In this document: one piece after another, positions 1 through 7,590 of the stretch
How the letters are laid out: each line of letters begins with the position of its first letter
Numbering within the stretch: the stretch's first letter is position 1
Origin: an uncultured Blautia sp.
GTDB lineage: Bacteria; Bacillota; Clostridia; Lachnospirales; Lachnospiraceae
Assembly (NCBI GenBank): GCA_934437695.1
Contig: CAKSAW010000001.1
Span: 1 to 38,247 of the forward strand
DNA length: 38,247 bases
Direction: 5' to 3'
Made by a program: the position numbers and the translations under genes
Notes under the pieces: generated by a model
Seen by the model: only the letters and a program-made list of their open reading frames with translations
What the model was told of the DNA's origin: nothing
Databases searched by the model: none

Positions 1-1707
1 AATGAGGGGAAGATACCGGCTTCTTCTATTTTGGTTGTAACTTTTTCCAGAGCAGCGGCAACAGAGATGAAAGAACGTTTTTTGAAATTCGTGGTACAGA
101 CCAGAAGCGAAGTGACTTTTGGGACTTTCCACGGAATTTTTTATGGGATCTTAAAGGCTGCCTATCATCTGAGTGCTGCCAATATTCTTTCTGAGGAAGA
201 GAAATTTAGCATTCTCCGTGAGATGACTGAGAAATATGGACAGGAAATGGCTCAGGAGGGAGACTTCATTGAAGAAGTTGCCAGGGAGATCAGTGTCGTA
301 AAAGGAAACTGTATTTCTCCGGAGCATTATTATGCCTCCTGCTGCTCGGATGAGATATTCCGGGATATTTTTCATGGCTATAAGCAGGCTCTGAAGGCAA
401 AACGCAAGCTGGATTTTGATGATATGATTCTCTGCTGCTATGAACTCTTTTCCCAGAGACCGGATATTCTGAATGCATGGAGGAGAAAATTTGTCCATAT
501 CCTGGTGGATGAGTTTCAGGACATCAACAGCTTACAGTACAAGATCCTGCAGATGTTGGCGGCACCTGCCAATAACCTGTTTATTGTGGGGGATGATGAC
601 CAGTCCATCTATCATTTCCGGGGGGCTAGACCAGAGATCATGCTGAATTTTACAAAGGATTATCCGAAAGCAGAAACTGTTCTTCTGAATGTGAATTACC
701 GGTGCAGTAAGAATATCCTGCGTACAGCCATGAAAGTGATCGGATGTAATACCAGGCGTTTCAAAAAGCAACTGGATACTCCAAATGAAGAAGGGATGCC
801 TGTAACCTGTAAAGAGTTTGATAATCCAAGAGAAGAGTATATGTGCGTGGTGGCAGCTCTGAAAAAGAGAATGGAACGGGGAGAGAATCTGCTGAATACG
901 GCAATCCTGCTTCGCACAAATCAGGAATCGGAAGGTTTGATCAATGCGCTGATGGAATACCAGGTTCCTTTTACAATGAAAGAACAGCTCCCCAATCTGT
1001 TCCGCCATTGGATCTGCAGGGCGCTTTTGGCTTATCTTGAAATGGCAGCAGGAGACAGAAGCAGGAAAAATTTTCTGGAGATCATGAATCGGCCAAATCG
1101 TTATATTTCCAGAGAAGCATTGAACAGTTCACAGATTAATTTCAACGAACTTCGGGAATATTATAAAGATAAAGACTGGATGTGCGACAGAGTCACCACA
1201 CTGGAGACGCATCTGAGAATTCTTGGCACCCTTTCACCCTTTGCTGCGGTTAATTTCATCAGAAAGGGAATGGGATTTGAAGAATACTTGCGCGAATACG
1301 CACAGTATCGTAAAATAAAACCAGAAGAGCTGTTTGAAATACTGGAGAGGATTCATGAGAGTGCAAAAGGAATGAAGTCTCTTGCACAGTGGCAGGCATA
1401 CATAGAGGAATATACGAGACGTCTGAATGAACAGGCGCAAAAACAGCAGGAAAAAAAAGAAGGGGTGACCATATCAACACTCCATGCAGTGAAAGGTCTG
1501 GAATATGATATCGTATATATTCTGAATGTTAATGAAGGGAGTATCCCTTATCGTAAAGCAGTTCTTGCAGAAGCAGTGGAAGAAGAACGAAGACTGTTTT
1601 ATGTAGGCATGACCAGAGCAAAAAAGAAACTGGTGCTTGCCTATGTAAGGCGCCAGTATGAGAAGGAACGGGAACCGTCCCGTTTTCTTGAGGAGACAGG
1701 CCTATGA
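1..1707 (+). CDS. UvrD/PcrA-type superfamily 1 DNA helicase, 5' end cut by window edge
   Basis: An ATP-dependent 3'-5' DNA helicase of the UvrD/Rep/PcrA group, expected to act in DNA repair or replication restart. The frame is open from base 1, so the first part, including the Walker A motif, lies outside the window. Visible motifs: Ia (VVTFSRAAATEM, nt 34-69), Walker B/motif II VDEFQD (nt 505-522), motif III GDDDQSIYHFRGA (nt 589-627), motif V TLHAVKGLEYD (about nt 1480-1512) and motif VI RRLFYVGMTRAKKK (about nt 1591-1632). The protein ends soon after motif VI, so it lacks the long C-terminal tail of PcrA. A TTG at nt 31 could be read as a start, but upstream codons continue the conserved motif. 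It overlaps the next gene by 4 bases (ATGA). Helicase identity is secure; the exact subfamily is not. Confidence 0.93.
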   Translation, partial: NEGKIPASSILVVTFSRAAATEMKERFLKFVVQTRSEVTFGTFHGIFYGILKAAYHLSAANILSEEEKFSILREMTEKYGQEMAQEGDFIEEVAREISVVKGNCISPEHYYASCCSDEIFRDIFHGYKQALKAKRKLDFDDMILCCYELFSQRPDILNAWRRKFVHILVDEFQDINSLQYKILQMLAAPANNLFIVGDDDQSIYHFRGARPEIMLNFTKDYPKAETVLLNVNYRCSKNILRTAMKVIGCNTRRFKKQLDTPNEEGMPVTCKEFDNPREEYMCVVAALKKRMERGENLLNTAILLRTNQESEGLINALMEYQVPFTMKEQLPNLFRHWICRALLAYLEMAAGDRSRKNFLEIMNRPNRYISREALNSSQINFNELREYYKDKDWMCDRVTTLETHLRILGTLSPFAAVNFIRKGMGFEEYLREYAQYRKIKPEELFEILERIHESAKGMKSLAQWQAYIEEYTRRLNEQAQKQQEKKEGVTISTLHAVKGLEYDIVYILNVNEGSIPYRKAVLAEAVEEERRLFYVGMTRAKKKLVLAYVRRQYEKEREPSRFLEETGL

Positions 1708-2255
1708 ACAGAGGGATTATTTATTATACAAAGATACGGGAAGAATATGCAGGTGCACATATGGAGCATATGATCGCAGAAAAGCTTCTGGAAACAGCGC
1801 TGAAAAAAGAATATGGGATCAATCTGTACAATGAACCCAGAGCAGAAGGAGAACATGGAAAACCCTTTCTTTCCTACCGTCCGTCTCTGCATTATAATAT
1901 CAGTCATTCAGGAGAGTATGTGGTATGTATTCTGGCTGACCAGGAAGTGGGAATCGATGTGCAGATCCACCGTAAAGCTAATTATGAAAGAATGCTCAGA
2001 CGTATGGTGCCACAGGAAAAGTATGATGAAATTCTGTCAGATGCTGATGCTGAAAAGAAATTTTTTGAACAATGGGTGTTGAGAGAAGCATATATCAAAT
2101 GGACCGGTGAGGGACTTTCCAGGGATCTTAAAACCATATCAATGGATGAAGGCAGCAGTATGCTCCTTGATATGGAAGAGGGATACAGTGGAGCAGTGTG
2201 GGCAATGAATCCCATGGAGATCAGCTGGAAGTCTGAAGATATCATACTCAGGTAA
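1704..2255 (+). CDS. Sfp-type 4'-phosphopantetheinyl transferase (short form)
   Basis: Predicted to transfer 4'-phosphopantetheine from coenzyme A to a serine of an acyl or peptidyl carrier protein. The 183-residue protein shows the family motifs in order: GKP (52-54), ISHS (66-69), the metal-binding GIDVQ (83-87) and WVLREAYIKW (124-133, the WxxKEAxxK motif). B. subtilis Sfp is about 224 residues, so this is a short member. The start overlaps the helicase stop as ATGA, which suggests translational coupling. No carrier protein or synthase gene is visible nearby, so its target is unknown; it could serve the fatty-acid ACP or a biosynthetic cluster elsewhere. The family call is firm, the partner is open. 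Confidence 0.88.
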   Translation: MNRGIIYYTKIREEYAGAHMEHMIAEKLLETALKKEYGINLYNEPRAEGEHGKPFLSYRPSLHYNISHSGEYVVCILADQEVGIDVQIHRKANYERMLRRMVPQEKYDEILSDADAEKKFFEQWVLREAYIKWTGEGLSRDLKTISMDEGSSMLLDMEEGYSGAVWAMNPMEISWKSEDIILR

Positions 2256-2258
2256 GAC

Positions 2259-3389
2259 ATGAATAAACAAACGAAGAAAGAAATCCGAAGACTGGCAGTA
2301 AAAGTGCTGGTGGTGGCACTGGCACTTGGACTGGCTTTCTGGGGTTATGCCTTTGTATACAGAGGTAAAACAGAACCTCCTGCCAAATATCCTGTAACCA
2401 ATCAGGACGCAGCAGTATATTCACTGAGGGGACAGATCCAGATGCTGTCACAGCAGGAGGGCTTAAATACATTTGCTTTTGAGGGCAGAAGAAAAGAGAA
2501 AGAGTACGGAACATATATTATTCCGGGACTGAAGTATACCAGAACATTTCTGAACGCACAGGGTACAAAACAGGCGGTATGCACATCCATGACTCCTCAG
2601 GGACTTGCCGTGACCGATGAATATGTACTTGTGAGTGCCTACTGTCATACAGAAAAACACAACTCTGTTATATATGTGATCAATAAAGAAACTCACAGAT
2701 TTATCAAAGAAGTGATATTGCCGGGTCTGCCTCATGTGGGCGGGCTTGCTTATGATCCGGAACACGATATGCTGTGGTATTCTTCGAATATCAACGGAAT
2801 CGCACAGGCAGTAAGCATTAAGATGGATGTTCTGCGGGAATACAGTTATGCTGATAATCATATGCCTGTACAGGTAAACCAGACCTGCAGTCTTTATGGA
2901 ATCGTGAGAGATTCCTTTATGACTTTTTATAAGGGGTGTCTGTATGTGGGATGTTTTAATAAATATACAGAAAGTACAATTGCCAGATATGCCGTAGATG
3001 CTCAGGGGAATCTGGTAAATACTTTTGATGAGGAACTGGGTATGATGTTTGAAATGGCAGTTCCGCTGGATTATTCCACAATATCAGAACAGGCACAGGG
3101 AATGGCTTTTTATAATGATAAGCTGTTATTGTCACATTCTTTTGGTATCCTGCCATCAAGGATTGTTTTTTATGAACAGTCGGATAAGCGACTGTATGTG
3201 AATGAAACTTCTGCCAGATCATACAGAATGCCTGAAATGATCGAGCAGATCGTAGCAGACGGAGATGAACTTTATGTGCTTTTTGAATCAGGTGCCTATG
3301 CGTACAGAGGATATGCAGCCAATGTGGTAGACAGGGTACTGAAATTAAATCTTACAAAAATGGAAGAGTCTTATCAGGAAGAGTACTAA
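2259..3389 (+). CDS. Membrane-anchored extracytoplasmic protein of unknown function, possible beta-propeller
   Basis: Not recognised as a named family. The 376-residue protein starts with a charged stretch and one hydrophobic segment (about residues 13-32), which reads as a signal anchor with the rest outside the membrane. The body has repeated short blocks typical of beta-propeller strands, for example GLAYDPEHDMLWYSSN, QGMAFYNDKLLLSHSFG and ADGDELYVLFESGAYAY, spaced across the protein. No catalytic motif is seen. It begins 3 bases after the transferase stop and ends about 40 bases before spoIIIAA, so it is probably cotranscribed upstream with the helicase and transferase. Position next to the spoIIIA operon hints at, but does not show, a sporulation or envelope role. 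Confidence 0.75.
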   Translation: MNKQTKKEIRRLAVKVLVVALALGLAFWGYAFVYRGKTEPPAKYPVTNQDAAVYSLRGQIQMLSQQEGLNTFAFEGRRKEKEYGTYIIPGLKYTRTFLNAQGTKQAVCTSMTPQGLAVTDEYVLVSAYCHTEKHNSVIYVINKETHRFIKEVILPGLPHVGGLAYDPEHDMLWYSSNINGIAQAVSIKMDVLREYSYADNHMPVQVNQTCSLYGIVRDSFMTFYKGCLYVGCFNKYTESTIARYAVDAQGNLVNTFDEELGMMFEMAVPLDYSTISEQAQGMAFYNDKLLLSHSFGILPSRIVFYEQSDKRLYVNETSARSYRMPEMIEQIVADGDELYVLFESGAYAYRGYAANVVDRVLKLNLTKMEESYQEEY

Positions 3390-3432
3390 AATCAGTTTGT
3401 CCACATATATTAAGTGTAAAGAGGTGATACAC

Positions 3433-4362
3433 ATAGAAGCGCAGCAGATTGAAAACCTGTTTGCCGGAAATATCCGGAATCTTTTAATGGATGCGAAACT
3501 GGATTACGATAAATTATATGAAATACGCCTTCGAGTAGGGCGTCCGTTATTTCTGACTTATGACGGAGGAGAATGTTTTCTGCGAAAACCCGGCCAGGAA
3601 CAGTATCTGGTAACAAGGGAGGATCTGAAGGAAACACTGGAATATGTGACAGGATATTCTCTGTATGCTTATGAAGATGAGATCAGACAGGGATATATCA
3701 GTGTTCAGGGTGGTCATAGGGTAGGTGTGACAGGAAAAGTAGTGCTGGACAGAGGCAGGATTATGGGAATGAAATATATTTCCTGCATTAATGTCCGTCT
3801 GGCTCATGAGATACAGGGATGTGCAGATAAAGTAATGTCCTATATCCGCACTGAGAAATGGGTTGCAAATACCTTGATCATTTCACCGCCAAGATGCGGG
3901 AAGACCACATTGCTGAGAGATATCATCAGACAACTGAGCAATGGATGGGCAGATACACCAGGGATGACAGTGGGAGTGGTAGATGAAAGAAGCGAGCTGG
4001 CAGGCTGTTATCAGGGAATTCCTCAGAATGATCTGGGAATGCGCACAGATGTGCTGGATTGCTGCCCGAAATCAGAAGGAATGCAGATGTTAGTTCGTTC
4101 CATGTCACCGGATGTTGTGGCCGTGGATGAACTGGGCTGTGAAGAGGATTTTAAAGCAGTTGACTCTGTGATCCACTGTGGATGCAAATTGATCGCAACA
4201 GCACATGGAAGTTGTCTGGAGGATGTACTGGATCAGCCACTTTTTTATAAACTTATGGGTGAGAAGGTGTTTGAACGCTATATTATCCTGGACAAGAATG
4301 GTCAGGCAGGATCTCTGAAAGCTGTATTAGACGAAAATGGAAGGGTATGCTTAAATCAATAG
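3433..4362 (+). CDS. spoIIIAA: Stage III sporulation protein AA, ATPase of the SpoIIIA complex; apparent ATA start
   Basis: Cytoplasmic ATPase of the SpoIIIA-SpoIIQ channel linking mother cell and forespore, related to secretion ATPases. Numbered from the TTG at 3397, Walker A is PPRCGKTT (164-171) and Walker B is VVAVDELG (240-247), with the family RLRVGRP and QGGHRVGVTGK blocks before them. The start is unusual. The frame is open from a TTG at 3397 and a GTG at 3424, but the only good ribosome site, GAGGTGAT at 3421-3428, sits 8 bases (counted from GAGG) before an ATA at 3433, and the GTG lies inside that site. Translation from 3433 gives a normal N-terminus (IEAQQIENLF). The start is therefore an inference; the gene identity is secure. 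It overlaps spoIIIAB by 16 bases. Confidence 0.92.
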   Translation: MEAQQIENLFAGNIRNLLMDAKLDYDKLYEIRLRVGRPLFLTYDGGECFLRKPGQEQYLVTREDLKETLEYVTGYSLYAYEDEIRQGYISVQGGHRVGVTGKVVLDRGRIMGMKYISCINVRLAHEIQGCADKVMSYIRTEKWVANTLIISPPRCGKTTLLRDIIRQLSNGWADTPGMTVGVVDERSELAGCYQGIPQNDLGMRTDVLDCCPKSEGMQMLVRSMSPDVVAVDELGCEEDFKAVDSVIHCGCKLIATAHGSCLEDVLDQPLFYKLMGEKVFERYIILDKNGQAGSLKAVLDENGRVCLNQ

Positions 4363-4865
4363 GGCTATGTGTGATCGTCATTTCAGGTATCGGTTTTGGA
4401 TCTGCCATGAGCAATGAACTTGGCAGACGTAAAAAGATGCTGGAAATGATTTTACGGATGATCATCCTCTTAAGAGGAGAAATACGTTATGGAAATAAAT
4501 CTCTGTACGATGCCTTTACAGGCGCTTCCGGGAAACTGGAGGGGAAGTACAGAGAATTTTTTATACTTACGGCGCAGGAAATGAAACGGAAAGCAGGGAG
4601 TTCCTTTGGCGGCATATTCAGAGAATGTGCAGGAAAATGCCTGAATCTGGATTGTCTTTCACAGGAAGAACAGGAGATATTTTATTCTCTGGGAGATCAG
4701 CTGGGATATCTTGGACTGGATATGCAGGAAAAACAGCTGGATCAGCTGGAAAAGGAAACAGAATATGCTATTATGAAGCTGGAGAAAGATTTTTGTGAAA
4801 AAAGAAAGCTGTACCGCAGCATGGGAATCCTGGGAGGGATATTTGTGGCGGTCCTTTTTTTATAG
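4347..4865 (+). CDS. spoIIIAB: Stage III sporulation protein AB
   Basis: Membrane component of the SpoIIIA complex in the mother-cell membrane, remotely similar to type II secretion GspF. The 172-residue protein has a hydrophobic N-terminal segment (about 4-22), a helical charged middle (RRKKMLEMILRMIILLRGEIRYG, about 27-49) and a C-terminal hydrophobic segment ending GGIFVAVLFL, the expected layout and size for the family. It starts inside the end of spoIIIAA, with GGAAGG just upstream, so the two are probably translationally coupled. Identity rests on this layout plus its place between spoIIIAA and spoIIIAC. Confidence 0.92.
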   Translation: MLKSIGLCVIVISGIGFGSAMSNELGRRKKMLEMILRMIILLRGEIRYGNKSLYDAFTGASGKLEGKYREFFILTAQEMKRKAGSSFGGIFRECAGKCLNLDCLSQEEQEIFYSLGDQLGYLGLDMQEKQLDQLEKETEYAIMKLEKDFCEKRKLYRSMGILGGIFVAVLFL

Positions 4866-4899
4866 AGAGATTAATGGCAGAGTCCGGAAAGGAGAGACT

Positions 4900-5094
4900 G
4901 TGGAGGTAAGTCTTATTTTTAAAATCGCTGCAGTAGGAATTCTGGTTTCAATTCTCTGCCAGATCCTGAAGCACAGCGGAAGGGAGGAACAGGCATTTCT
5001 GGTAAGTCTGGCAGGACTTTTGATGGTTCTGTTCTGGATCGTGCCTTATATTTATGAACTGTTTGAAAGTATCCAGCAGCTGTTTGTGCTGTGA
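4900..5094 (+). CDS. spoIIIAC: Stage III sporulation protein AC
   Basis: Small two-helix membrane protein of the SpoIIIA complex, 64 residues, matching the usual 65-68. The GTG start at 4900 is chosen because AAAGGAGAG (4887-4895) lies just before it; the frame is open further upstream through the end of spoIIIAB, but that part reads as nonsense. Two hydrophobic stretches (about 5-22 and 31-52) are separated by the charged QILKHSGREEQA loop, which is typical of the family. It runs into spoIIIAD. Confidence 0.93.
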   Translation: MEVSLIFKIAAVGILVSILCQILKHSGREEQAFLVSLAGLLMVLFWIVPYIYELFESIQQLFVL

Positions 5095-5126
5095 ATGCTG
5101 CTATGGCAGAAAGAGGTTTGGGTATT

Positions 5127-5513
5127 ATGGATATTGTGAAGGTTTCAATTATGGGTATCTGTGGAATGATGCTTGGTTTTATACTCAAGGAAACCAGACC
5201 GGAGTTTGCGGCACTTGTGACTATGATGACAGGCTTTCTGATACTTGGACTTGCTGCGGGAAAAGTTTCCTATTTATTTGAGACTATGAACAGACTGAGG
5301 GAAAGCTTTCCCATAGACAGCAGTTATCTGGCAGTTCTGATAAAAATCATAGGAATTACATATATCGGTCAGTTTTCTTCTGCAATCTGTAAGGATGCAG
5401 GATATCAGACTATTGGGACGCAGATTGATCTGTTCTGTAAACTGTCTGTGATGGTTTTGAGTATGCCGGTACTGTTGGCAATACTGGATACGATTTCGGA
5501 GTTTATGATATGA
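5127..5513 (+). CDS. spoIIIAD: Stage III sporulation protein AD
   Basis: Membrane protein of the SpoIIIA complex, 128 residues from the ATG at 5127. Start choice: AAGAGG at 5111-5116 lies 10 bases upstream and the protein then begins MDIVKVSIMGI like its family. A GTG at 5091 overlapping the spoIIIAC stop would add 12 unconserved residues. It has four hydrophobic stretches, and the middle block ETMNRLRESFPIDSSYLAVL is characteristic of the family. Its stop overlaps the spoIIIAE start as ATGA. Confidence 0.92.
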   Translation: MDIVKVSIMGICGMMLGFILKETRPEFAALVTMMTGFLILGLAAGKVSYLFETMNRLRESFPIDSSYLAVLIKIIGITYIGQFSSAICKDAGYQTIGTQIDLFCKLSVMVLSMPVLLAILDTISEFMI

Positions 5514-6682
5514 GGCAGAGTGTTAAGAACGGATTGTGGTTTATACTGATTATTGTTTTTATGTGGGGAATGATACGGGAGCCTGTTTTTGTGTATGCTT
5601 CACGGCCAGGAGGACAGAGTGATCCTGAACAGATATTACAGGAAGATTTGCTGGATGAGATACAGATCGATGATATGCAGAAAATGCTGGATGAAATTAT
5701 GACAGATCATTCTTTTTCTGTCAGGGAAGCGCTTATGAATATAATAAATGGGGAAGAACCTGTTTCAAAAGAGACTGTACGGAGTTTTTTGTACAGTCTC
5801 TTTTTTTCGGACATAGAGAATGGAAAAGAATTGATTCTGAAATTTTTGATGATCATTTTGATCGCAGCTGTACTGGCAGAGTTTTCGGATGTATTTGGAA
5901 ATGGACAGGCTGGCAGTATAAGTTTTTACATTGTTTATCTTGCACTGTTTATGATGCTTATGGAAGAGTTTCTACAAATGGAAAGCGCTCTGGCACAAAG
6001 GCTTATGGGGCTGGTGGACTTTATGAAAGTAGTATCTCCTGCATATTTTATGACAGTGACCGCATCCACAGGGGCATCAACAGCTGCTGTATTTTATGAG
6101 GGAGTTCTGCTGATGGTGTGGGTGATTCAGTGGCTGCTTGCAAATCTGTTTCTGCCTGTTATAAATCTGAGCATACTTTTGAAAATGGTAAACCATTTGT
6201 CAAAAGAAGAAATGCTTACTAAAATGGCAGAGCTTCTGGATATTGCTGTAAGCTGGGGATTGAAAACGCTTCTCGGAACTGTGATCGGACTGCAGATCGT
6301 TCAGAATATGGTGAGTCCGGTGATAGATGCCATGAAGCGTTCTGCTATAGGTAAGGCGGCAGGTGCGATTCCCGGAATCGGAAATGCAGTGACTGCTGTA
6401 ACAGAATTAATACTGACCAGCGCAGTGATGGTGAGAAACAGCTTTGGAATAGTAATCGTGATCTTGCTGGTAATAATTGGCGTAGGTCCTGTGATCCATT
6501 ATGGAAGTCTGTCCCTGATCTATCGTTTCCTGGCTGCTGTTGCACAGCCGATCTCAGATAAAAGAGTTGTGGGAGCATTGGGAACAATGGGGGAAGGATG
6601 TGCCATGTTGTTGAAACTTATGCTGATCGCAGAGGTGCTCTGTATGCTTACATTCCTGATCATTATAGTTGGCGTATCCTAA
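5510..6682 (+). CDS. spoIIIAE: Stage III sporulation protein AE
   Basis: Polytopic membrane protein of the SpoIIIA channel, needed with the rest of the operon for SigG activity in the engulfed forespore of model species. The 390 residues start with a likely signal peptide (hydrophobic 9-25), then a charged extracytoplasmic part to about residue 100, then several membrane segments. The block with KAAGAIPGIGNAVTAVTELI lies in the usual place. The start overlaps spoIIIAD as ATGA. An intrinsic-terminator-like hairpin sits inside the coding sequence at 5767-5807 (see separate entry). Confidence 0.93.
   Translation: MRQSVKNGLWFILIIVFMWGMIREPVFVYASRPGGQSDPEQILQEDLLDEIQIDDMQKMLDEIMTDHSFSVREALMNIINGEEPVSKETVRSFLYSLFFSDIENGKELILKFLMIILIAAVLAEFSDVFGNGQAGSISFYIVYLALFMMLMEEFLQMESALAQRLMGLVDFMKVVSPAYFMTVTASTGASTAAVFYEGVLLMVWVIQWLLANLFLPVINLSILLKMVNHLSKEEMLTKMAELLDIAVSWGLKTLLGTVIGLQIVQNMVSPVIDAMKRSAIGKAAGAIPGIGNAVTAVTELILTSAVMVRNSFGIVIVILLVIIGVGPVIHYGSLSLIYRFLAAVAQPISDKRVVGALGTMGEGCAMLLKLMLIAEVLCMLTFLIIIVGVS
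5767..5807 (+). terminator. Intrinsic-terminator-like structure inside spoIIIAE
   Basis: GAGACTGTAC (5771-5780) is followed by a 10-base loop and its exact reverse complement GTACAGTCTC (5791-5800), then seven T (5801-5807). Four A just before the stem can extend it to 14 pairs with the first T residues. The form matches a Rho-independent terminator, yet it lies about 260 bases into the 1173-base spoIIIAE gene, with four more spo genes downstream. Structure is seen; activity is inferred. Confidence 0.6.
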
Positions 6683-6712
6683 TTGACGGAGCACGCGGAA
6701 CAGGAGGAACAG

Positions 6713-7276
6713 ATGAAGGAGGAACTGTATTTATGGATCAGAAATCTGGCTGTTTTTTATGTTTTTTTTACTGCAGTCCTTAATCTGATACCTGATCAGA
6801 AATATGAGAAATATGTGCGTTTTTTTATGGGGCTGTTGTTGATTTTTATAATGAGTATCCCTATGCTTTCTTTTGTTGGAAAGGGGCAGGAGCTGACAGA
6901 GAGTTTTCTGGATAATTTTTCTGAGAAAAATAAAGAAAAAGAAATCCGGGAATTTCAGAATCTTCAGAAGGTATATCTTGAAAAAGGATATGAGCTGGAA
7001 CTGGAACAAAAAATCCAGGAATTTCTGGAAAAAACGGGCATAGAAGTATACAGAATAAAAGTAAATATAGAAGGTGAGGATACACAGGTAAAGATTATAC
7101 TGGAGACAGAAATTTCTCAGGAAGAGAGAAGGGGGATTGAAGATGCACTGGTGGAAGAGTGGGGACTTAAAGAAAACAGGATTAATTTCCAGATTGTCCG
7201 AAATGAGTCCTGCAAAGTGGGGAATCCTGTTACTTCTTGGAGTACTTCTGGCAGTGGCAGCGATGCCGGTATCTGA
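6713..7276 (+). CDS. spoIIIAF: Stage III sporulation protein AF
   Basis: Membrane-anchored component of the SpoIIIA complex. The start at ATG 6713 has AGGAGG at 6702-6707, five bases upstream; a TTG at 6683 right after the spoIIIAE stop is the longer alternative. It has two hydrophobic segments (about 9-28 and 35-54), then a soluble charged domain ending GLKENRINFQIV, which looks like the family's C-terminal beta strand. The last 19 or so residues are low-complexity (GSGSDAG) and lie over the membrane-segment codons of spoIIIAG, so this tail may be a by-product of the overlap. Length is 187 residues. Confidence 0.9.
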   Translation: MKEELYLWIRNLAVFYVFFTAVLNLIPDQKYEKYVRFFMGLLLIFIMSIPMLSFVGKGQELTESFLDNFSEKNKEKEIREFQNLQKVYLEKGYELELEQKIQEFLEKTGIEVYRIKVNIEGEDTQVKIILETEISQEERRGIEDALVEEWGLKENRINFQIVRNESCKVGNPVTSWSTSGSGSDAGI

Positions 7277-7580
7277 CAGGCAGAAAAGGAAAACCGTTAC
7301 AGCAGATCAGACGACAGGTATGCAAAAGAGTGATCTGGAAGAGAAACTGGAAGGACTTCTTGAAAATGTAGAAGGAGTGGGAAAAGTACAGGTTATCCTG
7401 ATGACAGATGAGAAGAAGGATGGGCAGAGTTTTTATAATTCAGGGACTATACAGGTAACAGGTGTTCTGATTTCAGCAGAAGGAGGGGAAAATCCTGTGA
7501 TAGTCCGGAATATTCAGCAGGCGGTAATGGCATTATTTCAGGTGGATGCGAATAGAATAAGAATAATGAAAATGAAATGA
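7143..7580 (+). CDS. spoIIIAG: Stage III sporulation protein AG
   Basis: Single-pass membrane protein whose homologues form a ring in the SpoIIIA-SpoIIQ channel. From ATG 7143 (AAGGGGG at 7129-7135 upstream) it has a basic N-terminus, a membrane segment WGILLLLGVLLAVAAMPV, a linker, and the ring-building domain starting LEEKLEGLLENVEGVGKVQVIL. The C-terminal half, with GGENPVIVRNIQQAVMALF, is typical. An alternative ATG at 7203 would remove the cytoplasmic N-terminus and has no clear ribosome site. With the 7143 start it overlaps spoIIIAF by 134 bases. At about 145 residues it is shorter than B. subtilis SpoIIIAG (229). Confidence 0.88.
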   Translation: MHWWKSGDLKKTGLISRLSEMSPAKWGILLLLGVLLAVAAMPVSDRQKRKTVTADQTTGMQKSDLEEKLEGLLENVEGVGKVQVILMTDEKKDGQSFYNSGTIQVTGVLISAEGGENPVIVRNIQQAVMALFQVDANRIRIMKMK

Positions 7581-7590
7581 GGAGAGAAAT

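Noticed and set aside
3404..3411. CATATATT as a SigE -10 for the spoIIIA operon
   Set aside because: No matching -35 at 14-15 bases upstream. The operon's sporulation promoter was not found in this window.
4795..4899. Upstream extension of spoIIIAC
   Set aside because: The frame is open, but it lies over the spoIIIAB C-terminus and precedes the clear AAAGGAGAG ribosome site; SpoIIIAC proteins are about 65 residues.
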